From: Actinoplanes liguriensis
GTDB lineage: Bacteria; Actinomycetota; Actinomycetes; Mycobacteriales; Micromonosporaceae
DNA length: 8,567 bases
Direction: 5' to 3'
Assembly (NCBI GenBank): GCA_000715855.1
Contig: KL571202.1
Coordinates: forward strand, 11,512-20,078
Under the pieces are notes generated by a model that ran no database searches, was not told where the DNA came from, and saw nothing but the letters and a program-made list of their open reading frames with translations. Below are positions 1 to 5,961 of this stretch, in pieces; the first letter of the stretch is position 1, and each line of letters starts with the position of its first letter. The translations under genes were made by a program, and so were the position numbers.

Positions 1-444
1 GGAGCCGAGAATCGGCAGCATCATCGTGCCGATCACCGCGGCGGAGCCCTCCATGTATCCGAGGAGGTCGTCGTACGTCCGGTAGCCGGTGACCGTGAGG
101 TCCATCTCCATGCTGCGCAGGAACTTCTCGAAGTCCTCCAGGTCGAGGTCGAAGACCGCGATGGTGTGTAGCACGGCCGGGAGCAGCGGGTCCTCGATCG
201 GCTCGCCGCGCAGCCCGGCCAGGAATCCGGCGGACCAGGCGGAGAGCTCGGCGGCGCGCTGGGCGGGCGGCTGGGACTCGGTCCGGTCAACGATCTCGTC
301 AGCAAATCGGGTGAAACCATACAAAGCGTGCACATGGCGACGCTTCCAGGCCGGTAGCAACCGGGTCGCCAGGTAATACGTGCGGCCGTGGTCGCGGTGC
401 AGCTCACGGCAGCGCTCGTAGGCGGCGGCCAGATCGGTATCCAT
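1..444 (-). CDS. crtB: Phytoene synthase CrtB, N-terminal 148 residues (3' end outside window)
   Basis: Phytoene synthase joins two geranylgeranyl diphosphates head-to-head, through prephytoene diphosphate, to give phytoene, the first committed C40 carotenoid. Reading leftward from ATG at 444 the frame stays open for 148 codons to the window edge, so the gene is truncated here only by the window. The product starts MDTDLAAAYERC. It carries the first aspartate-rich motif DEIVD at residues 49-53, in the context GFTRFADEIVD, which binds Mg-diphosphate. Near the edge it reads YMEGSAAVIGTMMLPIL, typical of the family. The second Asp-rich motif lies outside the window. The start is fixed by a strong ribosome binding site (GGGAGG, minus strand, complement of 451-456) six bases upstream. 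The gene is divergent from crtE across a 68-base gap. Family assignment is firm; squalene-synthase-like relatives are less likely given the crtE/crtI neighbours. Confidence 0.93.
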   Translation of the reverse strand, partial: MDTDLAAAYERCRELHRDHGRTYYLATRLLPAWKRRHVHALYGFTRFADEIVDRTESQPPAQRAAELSAWSAGFLAGLRGEPIEDPLLPAVLHTIAVFDLDLEDFEKFLRSMEMDLTVTGYRTYDDLLGYMEGSAAVIGTMMLPILGS

Positions 445-512
445 CCCGGTCCTCCCGGTAAATCGACGCACGAATCGACGCAACTTCCGAAAGTTAGGGT
501 ACGGTACTGCAC
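445..512. promoter_or_regulatory. Divergent crtB/crtE promoter region with direct repeats and a small inverted repeat
   Basis: This 68-base gap must hold the promoters for both directions. Seen directly: a perfect 10-base direct repeat AATCGACGCA at 461-470 and 473-482 (12-base period), followed at once by an inverted repeat AACTT-CCGA-AAGTT at 482-495. A TAnnnT hexamer TACGGT at 500-505 ends seven bases before the crtE GTG at 513, fitting a -10 element with transcription starting at or next to the start codon. TAGGGT at 495-500 is a second candidate. The -35 assignment is unclear. Inference: the repeats could be an operator. CarH-type MerR regulators are known to bind 11-base direct repeats over a -35 element, and such a regulator is encoded at the end of the crtE operon. 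Confidence 0.5.
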
Positions 513-1583
513 GTGGCCAATGACACCCTCGAGGGAAATCGTGTAAGTGCGATACCCCGTCAGCAGGTCTCACACACCGGGCTGATCAACGCTGTCGAGG
601 GGACGCTCGCCGACTTCCTCGCCTGCCAGATCGGCGCACTGGACGCGATCGACCCCTCCCTCGGTGGTTTCGCGCGCACTGCCCGGGACCTGGTGCTGAC
701 CGGCGGAAAACGGCTGCGGCCGACATTCGCGTACTGGGGGTGGCGCGGGATCGCCGGTCCCGGCGCCGACTCCGAACCTCTGCTCCCCGCGCTCGGCGCG
801 CTCGAGCTGATGCACACGTTCGCCCTGGTGCACGACGATCTGATGGACGACTCGGCGACCCGGCGCGGCCGGCCGACCGCACACCGGATCTTCGCGGGCC
901 AGCACGGCGCCCGGTTCGGCTCGTCAGCCGCGGTGCTGGTCGGCGACCTCTGCCTGGTCTGGGCGGATCAACTGCTGGCCCGCACCCCGGTGCCGCCGGC
1001 CACCCTGCTCGAGGTCCGGGCGCGGTATGACCGGATGCGCATCGAAGCGGTCGCCGGGCAGTACCTGGACGTGCTCGGCGAGACCGATCCGGCGTCCTGG
1101 TCGGTGGAGCGCGCGCTGCTGGTCGCGCGGCACAAGACGGCCAGCTACACGGTGCAGTGGCCGCTCGACTTCGGGCTCGCGCTGGCCGGGGTCGACGATC
1201 CCGAGGTCGCCGAGGCGTACCGGGTGTACGGGACGGCGGTCGGCGAGGCGTTCCAACTCCGGGACGATCTGCTCGGCGTCTACGGCGACCCGGCGATCAC
1301 CGGCAAGCCGGCCGGCGACGACCTGCGTACCGGGAAGCCGACCGCGCTGCTCATGCTCGCGCGGCGAATGGCCACCCCCGCACAGTTGTCCGAGCTGGAC
1401 AGTGCCGGGATCGACCGGAAGGCGCAGATCGTCGCCGAGACCGGAGCCCCCGCCCGGGTCGAGGAGATGATCCGCGCCCGGGTCACCGAGGGCCTGACCT
1501 CGCTCGCGTCGGCGCCGATCGACCCGGAGGCCCGGGGCGTGCTGATCGAGCTGGCCACCGTGGCGACCCAGCGCCCGGCATGA
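513..1583 (+). CDS. crtE: Geranylgeranyl diphosphate synthase (polyprenyl synthetase, CrtE type)
   Basis: This all-alpha trans-prenyltransferase elongates DMAPP with IPP to GGPP (C20), the substrate of CrtB. The 356-residue product shows the family landmarks in order: GGKRLRP at 64-70, first Asp-rich motif DDLMD at 108-112, AGQYLD at 181-186, KTASYT at 208-213, second Asp-rich region DDLLGVYGD at 251-259 and GDDLRTGKPT at 268-277. The fifth position of the second DDxxD is Gly; I recall this form in actinobacterial GGPP synthases. The GTG at 513 has no Shine-Dalgarno sequence, and no other in-frame ATG or GTG precedes the conserved region. A -10-like hexamer at 500-505 fits a leaderless message. 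The stop is followed by crtI in the same operon. Chain length cannot be proved from sequence, but crtB/crtI context makes C20 the likely product. Confidence 0.93.
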   Translation: MANDTLEGNRVSAIPRQQVSHTGLINAVEGTLADFLACQIGALDAIDPSLGGFARTARDLVLTGGKRLRPTFAYWGWRGIAGPGADSEPLLPALGALELMHTFALVHDDLMDDSATRRGRPTAHRIFAGQHGARFGSSAAVLVGDLCLVWADQLLARTPVPPATLLEVRARYDRMRIEAVAGQYLDVLGETDPASWSVERALLVARHKTASYTVQWPLDFGLALAGVDDPEVAEAYRVYGTAVGEAFQLRDDLLGVYGDPAITGKPAGDDLRTGKPTALLMLARRMATPAQLSELDSAGIDRKAQIVAETGAPARVEEMIRARVTEGLTSLASAPIDPEARGVLIELATVATQRPA

Positions 1584-1601
1584 TGAAGTCCCCCACCCCT
1601 T

Positions 1602-1605
1602 GGAG
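1602..1605 (+). promoter_or_regulatory. Ribosome binding site deciding the crtI start
   Basis: GGAG lies seven bases before GTG 1613. The alternatives ATG 1580 (which would overlap the crtE stop as ATGA) and ATG 1583 have no purine-rich site upstream. This selects GTG 1613. Confidence 0.65.
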
Positions 1606-1612
1606 CCGAGCC

Positions 1613-3094
1613 GTGCGTACCGTTACCGGACCCACCGATCGTGTCGTGATAGTCGGGGCCGGTCTCGCCGGCCTCTCCTGCGCCCTGCACCTGGCCGCGG
1701 CCGGTCGCGAGGTCACCGTCGTCGAACGCGAGCAGGTGCCGGGCGGGCGCGCCGGGCGTCTCTCGGTCGGCGGCTTCGACTTCGACACCGGCCCGACCGT
1801 GCTGACCATGCCCGAGTTGATCGCCGAGCCTCTGGAAGCGGTCGGCGAGAAGCTCTCGGACTGGCTGGAGCTCACACCGCTTGACCCGGCATATCGGGCG
1901 TATTACCCGGACGGCTCCACCCTTGACGTGCGGACCGACACCACCCGGATGGCGGCCGAGATCGCCCGTGTCTGCGGCCCCCGGGAGGCCGACGGCTACC
2001 TGCGCTTCGTCGACTTCACCCGGAAACTCTGGCAGCTCGAACGCGACCACTTCATCGACCGGAACCTGGACACCCCGGTCGACCTGATGAACCTCAACCT
2101 GCTGAAACTGCTCGGGATGGGCGCCTTCCGCCGGTTGCAGCCGAAGATCAACGAGTACTTCCGCGACCCCCGGACGCAGCGGATCTTCTCGTTCCAGGCG
2201 ATGTATGCCGGGCTCGCCCCGCACGACGCGCTCGCCATCTACGCGGTGATCGCCTACCTCGACTCGGTCGCCGGCGTCTACTACCCCAAGGGCGGCATGC
2301 ACGCGGTGCCGAAAGCTCTGGCCGGGGCCGCCGAGAAACACGGGGTCACATTCCGTTACGACACGACGGTCGAGCGGGTGATCACGCGGAACGGCCGGGC
2401 GACCGGCGTGATGACGGCCGGTGGTGAGGTCATCGCGGCCGACACGGTTGTACTGAATCCGGATCTTCCGATCGCCTATCGGGACCTCCTTCCCGCTCGG
2501 CGAGCGCGCCACCTGCGATTCTCCCCCTCGTGCGTGGTCCTCCACATCGGATCATCACAGGCCTACTCCAAGATTTCACACCACAACATCCACTTTGGTA
2601 CGACGTGGAGGCGCACCTTCGACGAGGTGATCAACCGCGGTCTGCTGATGAGTGACCCGTCACTGCTGGTCACCAACCCGACGCACACCGACCCGTCGTC
2701 CGCGCCCGACGGCAAGCAGACGTACTACGTCCTCGCGCCCACCCCGAACCTCGCCGCCGGCCCGATGAACTGGCGCGGTGGGCTCGCCCAGCGGTACGCC
2801 GACGAGCTGCTGCGCACCCTTGAGAAGCGCGGCTACATCGGCTTCCGGGACGGCGTCGAGGTCGAGCGGATCGTCACCCCGGCCGACTGGGCGGACGAAG
2901 GCATGGCGGCCGGCACCCCGTTCGCCGCCGCGCACTCGTTCTCCCAGACCGGCCCGTTCCGTCCCTCCAACCTGCACCCCTCGATCCCGAACGTGGTCTT
3001 CACCGGTTCGGGCACACAACCTGGTGTCGGCGTGCCGATGGTGCTCATCTCCGGGAAGCTGGCCGCGAGCCGCATCACACGGGGGGTTTCATGA
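1613..3094 (+). CDS. crtI: Phytoene desaturase CrtI
   Basis: This FAD-dependent membrane-associated desaturase introduces double bonds into phytoene, in most bacterial relatives yielding lycopene. The 493-residue product from GTG 1613 begins MRTVTGPTDRVVIVGAG, placing the dinucleotide-binding Rossmann motif GAGLAG at residues 15-20 and the acidic end of the second strand (VVERE) at 36-40. The sequence PGGRAGRL follows at about 43-50. Near the C-terminus TGSGTQPGVGVPMVLISGKL (464-483) is the bacterial-type phytoene dehydrogenase signature. Length is usual for the family. The frame is open far upstream into crtE, but the ribosome binding site at 1602-1605 and the domain start argue for 1613, leaving 29 bases after the crtE stop. 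Its own stop overlaps the idi start (ATGA, 3091-3094), which implies translational coupling. Related CrtN/CrtD/CrtO-type enzymes are alternatives; beside crtB and crtE the phytoene role is most likely. The number of desaturation steps is not readable. Confidence 0.94.
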   Translation: MRTVTGPTDRVVIVGAGLAGLSCALHLAAAGREVTVVEREQVPGGRAGRLSVGGFDFDTGPTVLTMPELIAEPLEAVGEKLSDWLELTPLDPAYRAYYPDGSTLDVRTDTTRMAAEIARVCGPREADGYLRFVDFTRKLWQLERDHFIDRNLDTPVDLMNLNLLKLLGMGAFRRLQPKINEYFRDPRTQRIFSFQAMYAGLAPHDALAIYAVIAYLDSVAGVYYPKGGMHAVPKALAGAAEKHGVTFRYDTTVERVITRNGRATGVMTAGGEVIAADTVVLNPDLPIAYRDLLPARRARHLRFSPSCVVLHIGSSQAYSKISHHNIHFGTTWRRTFDEVINRGLLMSDPSLLVTNPTHTDPSSAPDGKQTYYVLAPTPNLAAGPMNWRGGLAQRYADELLRTLEKRGYIGFRDGVEVERIVTPADWADEGMAAGTPFAAAHSFSQTGPFRPSNLHPSIPNVVFTGSGTQPGVGVPMVLISGKLAASRITRGVS

Positions 3095-3681
3095 GCATCA
3101 CGACACGCGAAGATCATCTCGTCGAGCTGGTCGACGCCGACGGTTCCGCCGTCGGCTCGGCCACCGTCTCCGAGGCGCATCAGGAACCCGGTCTCCTGCA
3201 CCGCGCGTTCTCGGTCTTCCTGCAGGACAGCGAGGGACGCGTGCTGCTCCAGCAGCGGGCCGCCGTCAAAACCCGCTTCCCGCTGCGGTGGGGCAACACC
3301 TGCTGCGGCCACCCGGCGCCCGGCGAATCGGTCACGGAGGCGGCCGATCGCCGTCTCTCCGAAGAGCTTTCGGTACGGGGCATCGCGCTCACCGAGGTCG
3401 GGATCTACACCTACCGGGCCGCCGATCCGGCCACCGGACGGGTCGAGTACGAATACGACCACGTGCTGCTCGGCGCGCTACCGGCCGGAACGGCGCCACG
3501 GCCCGACCCGGACGAGATCGCGGAGCTGCGCTGGGTGTCGCTGCCCTCGTTGCGGGACGAGTTGTCGGCCACTCCGGAGGCGTACGCCCCCTGGTTGTCC
3601 GGTGTTTTCGAGGTCCTCACCACCGCCTTCGTCACGGAGCAATCGAGTGTCCATCCCACGGAGTGGCCGGGTGACCGATGA
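3091..3681 (+). CDS. idi: Isopentenyl-diphosphate delta-isomerase, type I (Nudix family)
   Basis: This enzyme interconverts IPP and DMAPP, supplying the allylic primer used by CrtE. The 196-residue product has the type I signature NTCCGHPAPGE at 69-79, where Cys72 directly before Gly-His is the expected catalytic cysteine. A Nudix-like helix (EAADRRLSEEL) follows at 83-93. EYEYDH at 119-124 places Glu119 and Glu121 at the positions of the E. coli metal/catalytic glutamates 114 and 116. It is slightly longer than the roughly 180-residue E. coli enzyme because of a short C-terminal tail. ATG 3091 overlaps the crtI stop as ATGA and is preceded by the G-rich ribosome binding site GGGGGG (3084-3089 region). 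The 3' end overlaps the regulator start by 11 bases. Placement in the crt operon suggests that precursor supply is raised together with pigment synthesis. Confidence 0.94.
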   Translation: MSITTREDHLVELVDADGSAVGSATVSEAHQEPGLLHRAFSVFLQDSEGRVLLQQRAAVKTRFPLRWGNTCCGHPAPGESVTEAADRRLSEELSVRGIALTEVGIYTYRAADPATGRVEYEYDHVLLGALPAGTAPRPDPDEIAELRWVSLPSLRDELSATPEAYAPWLSGVFEVLTTAFVTEQSSVHPTEWPGDR

Positions 3682-4528
3682 GGCGCTGAGCGCCGGCGCC
3701 GCAGCCCGCCGGTTGGGTGTGGCGGTCACCACGCTGCGCACCTGGCATCAGCGCTACGGACTCGGGCCGAGCCGGCACGAATCCGGGCACCACCGCCGCT
3801 ACACCTCCGGCGACATGGACCGCCTGCAGGTCATGCAGCGGCTTACCGCGCAGGGGGTGGCGCCCGCGGAGGCTGCCGCGTGGGCGCTCGCCCAGCCCTC
3901 GCCCGGGACCGCACCTGCCGCCGCGCCGGCGGACCATCAGACGGCGATTCGCGGGCTGACCCGGGCGGCGATGCGACTGGACGCGCCGGCCATGCGGGAC
4001 ATCCTCTGCGCCGAAATCCGGGAACGGGGCGTGATGACCGCCTGGGCCGACGTGATGACACCGGTGCTCGTCGCCATCGGCGACCGCTACGAGTCCACCC
4101 AGCGCTACGTCGAGGTCGAGCACCTGCTGTCCCGGACCGTCACCGAGGTGCTCGCCTCGATCCCGCACGCCGCCGGCCCGCCCCGGATCCTGCTCGCCGC
4201 CGCCGACGAGGAACAGCACACGCTTCCCCTGGAGGCGCTGGCAGCCGCGCTCGCCGAAGGCGGGGTGCCGACCCGGCTCTTCGGCGCGCGGGTGCCGTCC
4301 CGGGCGCTCCTGGACGCGATCGGGCGGACCGGGCCGGCCGCGGTGGTGCTCTGGTCACAGCGGGCCGCCACCGGCGACGTGGAGCAGCTCGTCCGGGTGC
4401 GGGACGTGCCGCACCCACCGGTCTTGGTCGGGGCCGCCGGGCCGGGCTGGCCGGTGGGCGATCTGCCCGACGGGATCACTCGCCTCACCGGGCTCGTCGA
4501 GGCGGTCCAGCTCCTCGCCTCCGTCTGA
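3671..4528 (+). CDS. MerR-family regulator with cobalamin-binding-type C-terminal domain (CarH/LitR-like)
   Basis: This is probably the DNA-binding regulator of the carotenoid locus. The 285-residue product has an N-terminal MerR winged helix-turn-helix: AGAAARRLGVAVTTLRTWHQ at about 9-27, RYGLGPS, then the wing GHHRRYTSGDMDRL at 39-52. An Ala/Pro linker (77-87) follows. The rest resembles the B12-binding helical domain (about 90-165) plus a Rossmann-like cobalamin fold (about 170-285). In CarH/LitR photoreceptors a Wx9EH motif caps adenosylcobalamin and an ExHxxG histidine ligates cobalt. Here Tyr140 replaces the Trp before Glu150-His151, and EQHTLP (181-186) keeps the His (183) but not the Gly. 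B12 binding is therefore plausible, not certain. GTG 3671 has GGAG seven bases upstream; GTG 3647, eight codons earlier, also has a GGAG and is a real alternative. It overlaps the idi end by 11 bases, so it is likely co-transcribed with crtE-crtI-idi. Confidence 0.85.
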   Translation: MTDEALSAGAAARRLGVAVTTLRTWHQRYGLGPSRHESGHHRRYTSGDMDRLQVMQRLTAQGVAPAEAAAWALAQPSPGTAPAAAPADHQTAIRGLTRAAMRLDAPAMRDILCAEIRERGVMTAWADVMTPVLVAIGDRYESTQRYVEVEHLLSRTVTEVLASIPHAAGPPRILLAAADEEQHTLPLEALAAALAEGGVPTRLFGARVPSRALLDAIGRTGPAAVVLWSQRAATGDVEQLVRVRDVPHPPVLVGAAGPGWPVGDLPDGITRLTGLVEAVQLLASV

Positions 4529-4704
4529 CGCTCGACGTCGCATCCGTCCGGCGCTCGGGCGCTGCATCAACCCTGTGCTCGGCACCGCACCCGCCCGGCA
4601 CTCGGCACCACATCCGCCCGACGCTCGGTGCCACATCCGGCTGGCACTTGGCACCACATCTGGCTGGCGTTTGGCGCCGCCTCCGTCTGGCGCTAGGCGT
4701 TTCC
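4523..4704. repeat. Degenerate 23-bp tandem repeat array, about eight copies
   Basis: Units starting near 4523, 4546, 4575, 4593, 4616, 4639, 4662 and 4685 share a core like GGCGCTCGGCaCCaCATCC. Copies 1, 4, 5, 6 and 7 are exactly 23 bases; copy 2 is longer (29), copy 3 shorter (18) and copy 8 partial (20). The first unit contains the TGA of the upstream regulator gene. The 16 bases at 4517-4532 match 4679-4694 except for one base, the A of that TGA. Adjacent units form inverted pairs, such as GTGCCA (4628-4633) with TGGCAC (4642-4647), so a transcript could fold. The period is not a multiple of three, and I see no credible coding use. Function unknown; transcript end structure, protein-binding array or neutral minisatellite are all possible. 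Confidence 0.8.
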
Positions 4705-4743
4705 GCTGGTCAGGGAGGTGCGGACGAAAAGAGGGGTACCGAT

Positions 4744-4773
4744 TTGGAGACCGCACGGTCGATCACATATGCT
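4744..4773 (+). promoter_or_regulatory. Candidate promoter upstream of the tRNA cluster
   Basis: TTGGAG (4744-4749) and TATGCT (4768-4773) are separated by 18 bases, a reasonable match to housekeeping -35/-10 elements. It points towards the tRNA genes, with a predicted start near 4780 and a leader of about 85 bases before tRNA-Glu. This is the best pair I see in the 4705-4863 interval, which holds no recognisable gene. Confidence 0.4.
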
Positions 4774-4863
4774 TTCCAAGCCTTCAACGGGGCGCGGTTG
4801 GGGCCAAGGCCACCAAGCGTTGCAGATCGGGTCGCCAACTCGGTGTGCAATGATGGCGGAGTT

Positions 4864-4936
4864 GCCCTCATCGTCTAGTGGCCTAGGACGCCGCCCTTTC
4901 AAGGCGGTAGCACGGGTTCGAATCCCGTTGGGGGTA
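4864..4936 (+). tRNA. tRNA-Glu (anticodon TTC)
   Basis: The 73-base cloverleaf has acceptor strands GCCCTCA/TGGGGGT (seven pairs including two G-U wobbles, with discriminator A), anticodon stem CCGCC/GGCGG around loop CTTTCAA giving anticodon TTC, and T-arm ACGGG-TTCGAAT-CCCGT. The 3' CCA is not encoded. The terminal G-U wobble and A discriminator match what I recall of actinobacterial glutamate tRNAs. It is the first gene of a three-tRNA cluster. Confidence 0.95.
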
Positions 4937-4996
4937 CTGGTAAGGTTTGCGGCGCAGGTCGCGAACTGGCCAGCGTAAGACAGAAGTGAATAGCAA

Positions 4997-5070
4997 GGTC
5001 CTGTGGAGCAGTTGGAGTGCTCGCCGCCCTGTCAAGGCGGAGGTCGCGGGTTCAAGTCCCGTCAGGACCG
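4997..5070 (+). tRNA. tRNA-Asp (anticodon GTC)
   Basis: The acceptor stem GGTCCTG/CAGGACC is perfect, the D-arm stem is GAGC/GCTC, the anticodon stem CCGCC/GGCGG encloses loop CTGTCAA (anticodon GTC), and the T-arm is GCGGG-TTCAAGT-CCCGT. The discriminator is G, as expected for aspartate. CCA is not encoded. The gene lies 60 bases after tRNA-Glu and shares its anticodon stem. Confidence 0.96.
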
Positions 5071-5085
5071 CAATGCACCATGCAC

Positions 5086-5162
5086 GGCCAGGTAGCTCAG
5101 TTGGTACGAGCGTCCGACTGAAAATCGGAAGGTCGGCGGTTCGACCCCGCCCCTGGCCACCA
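5086..5162 (+). tRNA. tRNA-Phe (anticodon GAA), CCA encoded
   Basis: The acceptor stem GGCCAGG/CCTGGCC is perfect with discriminator A. The anticodon stem TCCGA/TCGGA surrounds loop CTGAAAA (anticodon GAA), and the T-arm is GGCGG-TTCGACC-CCGCC. Unlike its two neighbours it carries the 3' CCA in the DNA (5160-5162). It starts 15 bases after tRNA-Asp and is followed by a terminator, so the three are likely one transcript. Confidence 0.96.
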
Positions 5163-5186
5163 GGGCTCTCGCCGGGCTTTGAGCAC

Positions 5187-5219
5187 CGTCCACCTGCGGA
5201 AACGCACGGTGGACGTTTT
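5187..5219 (+). terminator. Intrinsic terminator of the tRNA cluster
   Basis: The stem CGTCCACC (5187-5194) pairs with GGTGGACG (5208-5215), extended by TGCG/CGCA around a GAAA tetraloop with one bulged C (5207), and is followed by TTTT (5216-5219). It sits 25 bases after tRNA-Phe and has the form of a strong Rho-independent terminator on the plus strand. Confidence 0.88.
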
Positions 5220-5532
5220 GCTTTCCTGGCCCTTTTCGCGCCTCGAAGTTGAGCTCTGGTAACCGCGAATCTCCCATGATCGCCATCCCAGGTTGCGCGT
5301 TCGCTGCACGCCGTTCGCGCCATACTCACGGCCATCGTCCAGCCCCCAACGTGACAGCCGCCACAACGCGGCAAGCCCACGGCAGACCAGGCGCCCGATA
5401 CTCGGTGGCAAGCCGCGAAGCGGTGCGGCAGTGATCGCCGGAAGCACGGCGGCGCCCAGCCACAAATGCGATCGTCACGGCCTGGCGCCGGCCCTACCCT
5501 CAGTTCGAGGCATGAGCGGGGAGGGTTCGAGC
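5220..5532. other. Gene-free interval of about 310 bases
   Basis: Frames open here on either strand do not look like real proteins and cross the tRNA genes or lack a start with a ribosome binding site. No copy of a tRNA 3' end, integrase fragment or obvious repeat is visible. The right edge should carry the promoter of the next gene; TACCCT at 5495-5500 is a weak -10 candidate, 33 bases before its start, with no clear -35. Confidence 0.5.
5518..5525 (+). promoter_or_regulatory. Ribosome binding site deciding the start of the small hypothetical gene
   Basis: GGGGAGGG lies seven bases before ATG 5533, which favours that start over the in-frame ATG at 5512. Confidence 0.7.
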
Positions 5533-5961
5533 ATGGCCATACCTCGGAAAGGCAGTCGCCTGATCACGGTGGACGGGAAGGTCTATCGCTGGGCAGTCAG
5601 GCACAAGCCGACCTATGTCCAAGGACTCGGCTGGGCACCGCTGACCTTCGCCGTGGAGGACGCCGATACCCCGGGACAGGTTCTGTCCGTAGCGACCCGC
5701 TCGATGAGACTGGACAACTGGCTCGGCCTTCCAGGTACGCCGATGACGCCCCAGGTGGTCGAGCAGAGCATCCGGACAGCCCTCACTGCGGGCTGGGAGC
5801 CGGATCGAAGTGACGGCGCCTTCAAACTCGTGCTGGACGGCTCTTCGGTAAAGCACCGAATGGGATCAGCGGCCCGAGCGGTTTGGAGACGTCAGGCCGG
5901 CGGCGCGGTGGCGACCGTTTCACACTCGGCCATCACGTGCTGCGCGTTCTGCGGGAGATAA
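5533..5961 (+). CDS. Small uncharacterised protein, 142 residues
   Basis: I do not recognise a function. The product starts MAIPRKGSRLITVDGKVYRW and continues with KPTYVQGLGWAPLTFAVED (about residues 25-43). It has no signal peptide or membrane segment and looks like a soluble, beta-rich cytoplasmic domain. From memory, small proteins of this kind (a basic start, then a VDG..YRW strand and a PLTFAVE strand) occur as uncharacterised actinobacterial proteins that usually end soon after the GW-P stretch (residues 87-89). Here the frame runs on for about 38 further residues, Ser/Arg/Ala-rich and ending ITCCAFCGR, and overlaps the 3' end of the opposite-strand RTX gene by 70 bases. This tail may be an artefact of a lost stop. 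A TAA at 5849-5851 lies one frame over. The start is set by a strong ribosome binding site at 5518-5525. Confidence 0.7.
   Translation: MAIPRKGSRLITVDGKVYRWAVRHKPTYVQGLGWAPLTFAVEDADTPGQVLSVATRSMRLDNWLGLPGTPMTPQVVEQSIRTALTAGWEPDRSDGAFKLVLDGSSVKHRMGSAARAVWRRQAGGAVATVSHSAITCCAFCGR
5844..5860. repeat. Short inverted repeat between convergent gene ends
   Basis: TTCGGT (5844-5849) and ACCGAA (5855-5860) are separated by AAAGC. It lies 32 to 48 bases beyond the stop of the leftward RTX gene and inside the unusual tail of the rightward gene. It could be a weak bidirectional transcription end, but no T-run follows on either strand. Confidence 0.35.

Noticed and set aside
33..512. Leftward 159-residue reading frame over the crtB region
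   Set aside because: It is Ser/Pro/Arg-rich shadow sequence in another frame. The true leftward product here is the CrtB N-terminus from 444.
1157..1612. Long in-frame extension of crtI back into crtE
   Set aside because: It is only open frame inside crtE. The Rossmann motif begins near residue 11 of the 1613 start, which has the ribosome binding site.
4523..4704. CRISPR-like array
   Set aside because: The units are contiguous and degenerate, with no unique spacers between them and no cas genes nearby; it is a plain tandem repeat.
4355..4756. Leftward 133-residue frame across the 23-bp array
   Set aside because: Its repetitive Arg/Pro/Ser composition simply follows the DNA repeat. The unit is not a multiple of three, and there is no ribosome binding site.
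4883..5465. Protein frames over the tRNA genes (165, 122 and 101 residues)
   Set aside because: They cover the three tRNAs on one strand or the other; such frames are well-known annotation artefacts at tRNA loci.
4864..5532. Mobile-element attachment site at the tRNA cluster
   Set aside because: tRNA 3' ends are common integration targets, but no duplicated tRNA end, integrase or abrupt composition change is visible in the window.
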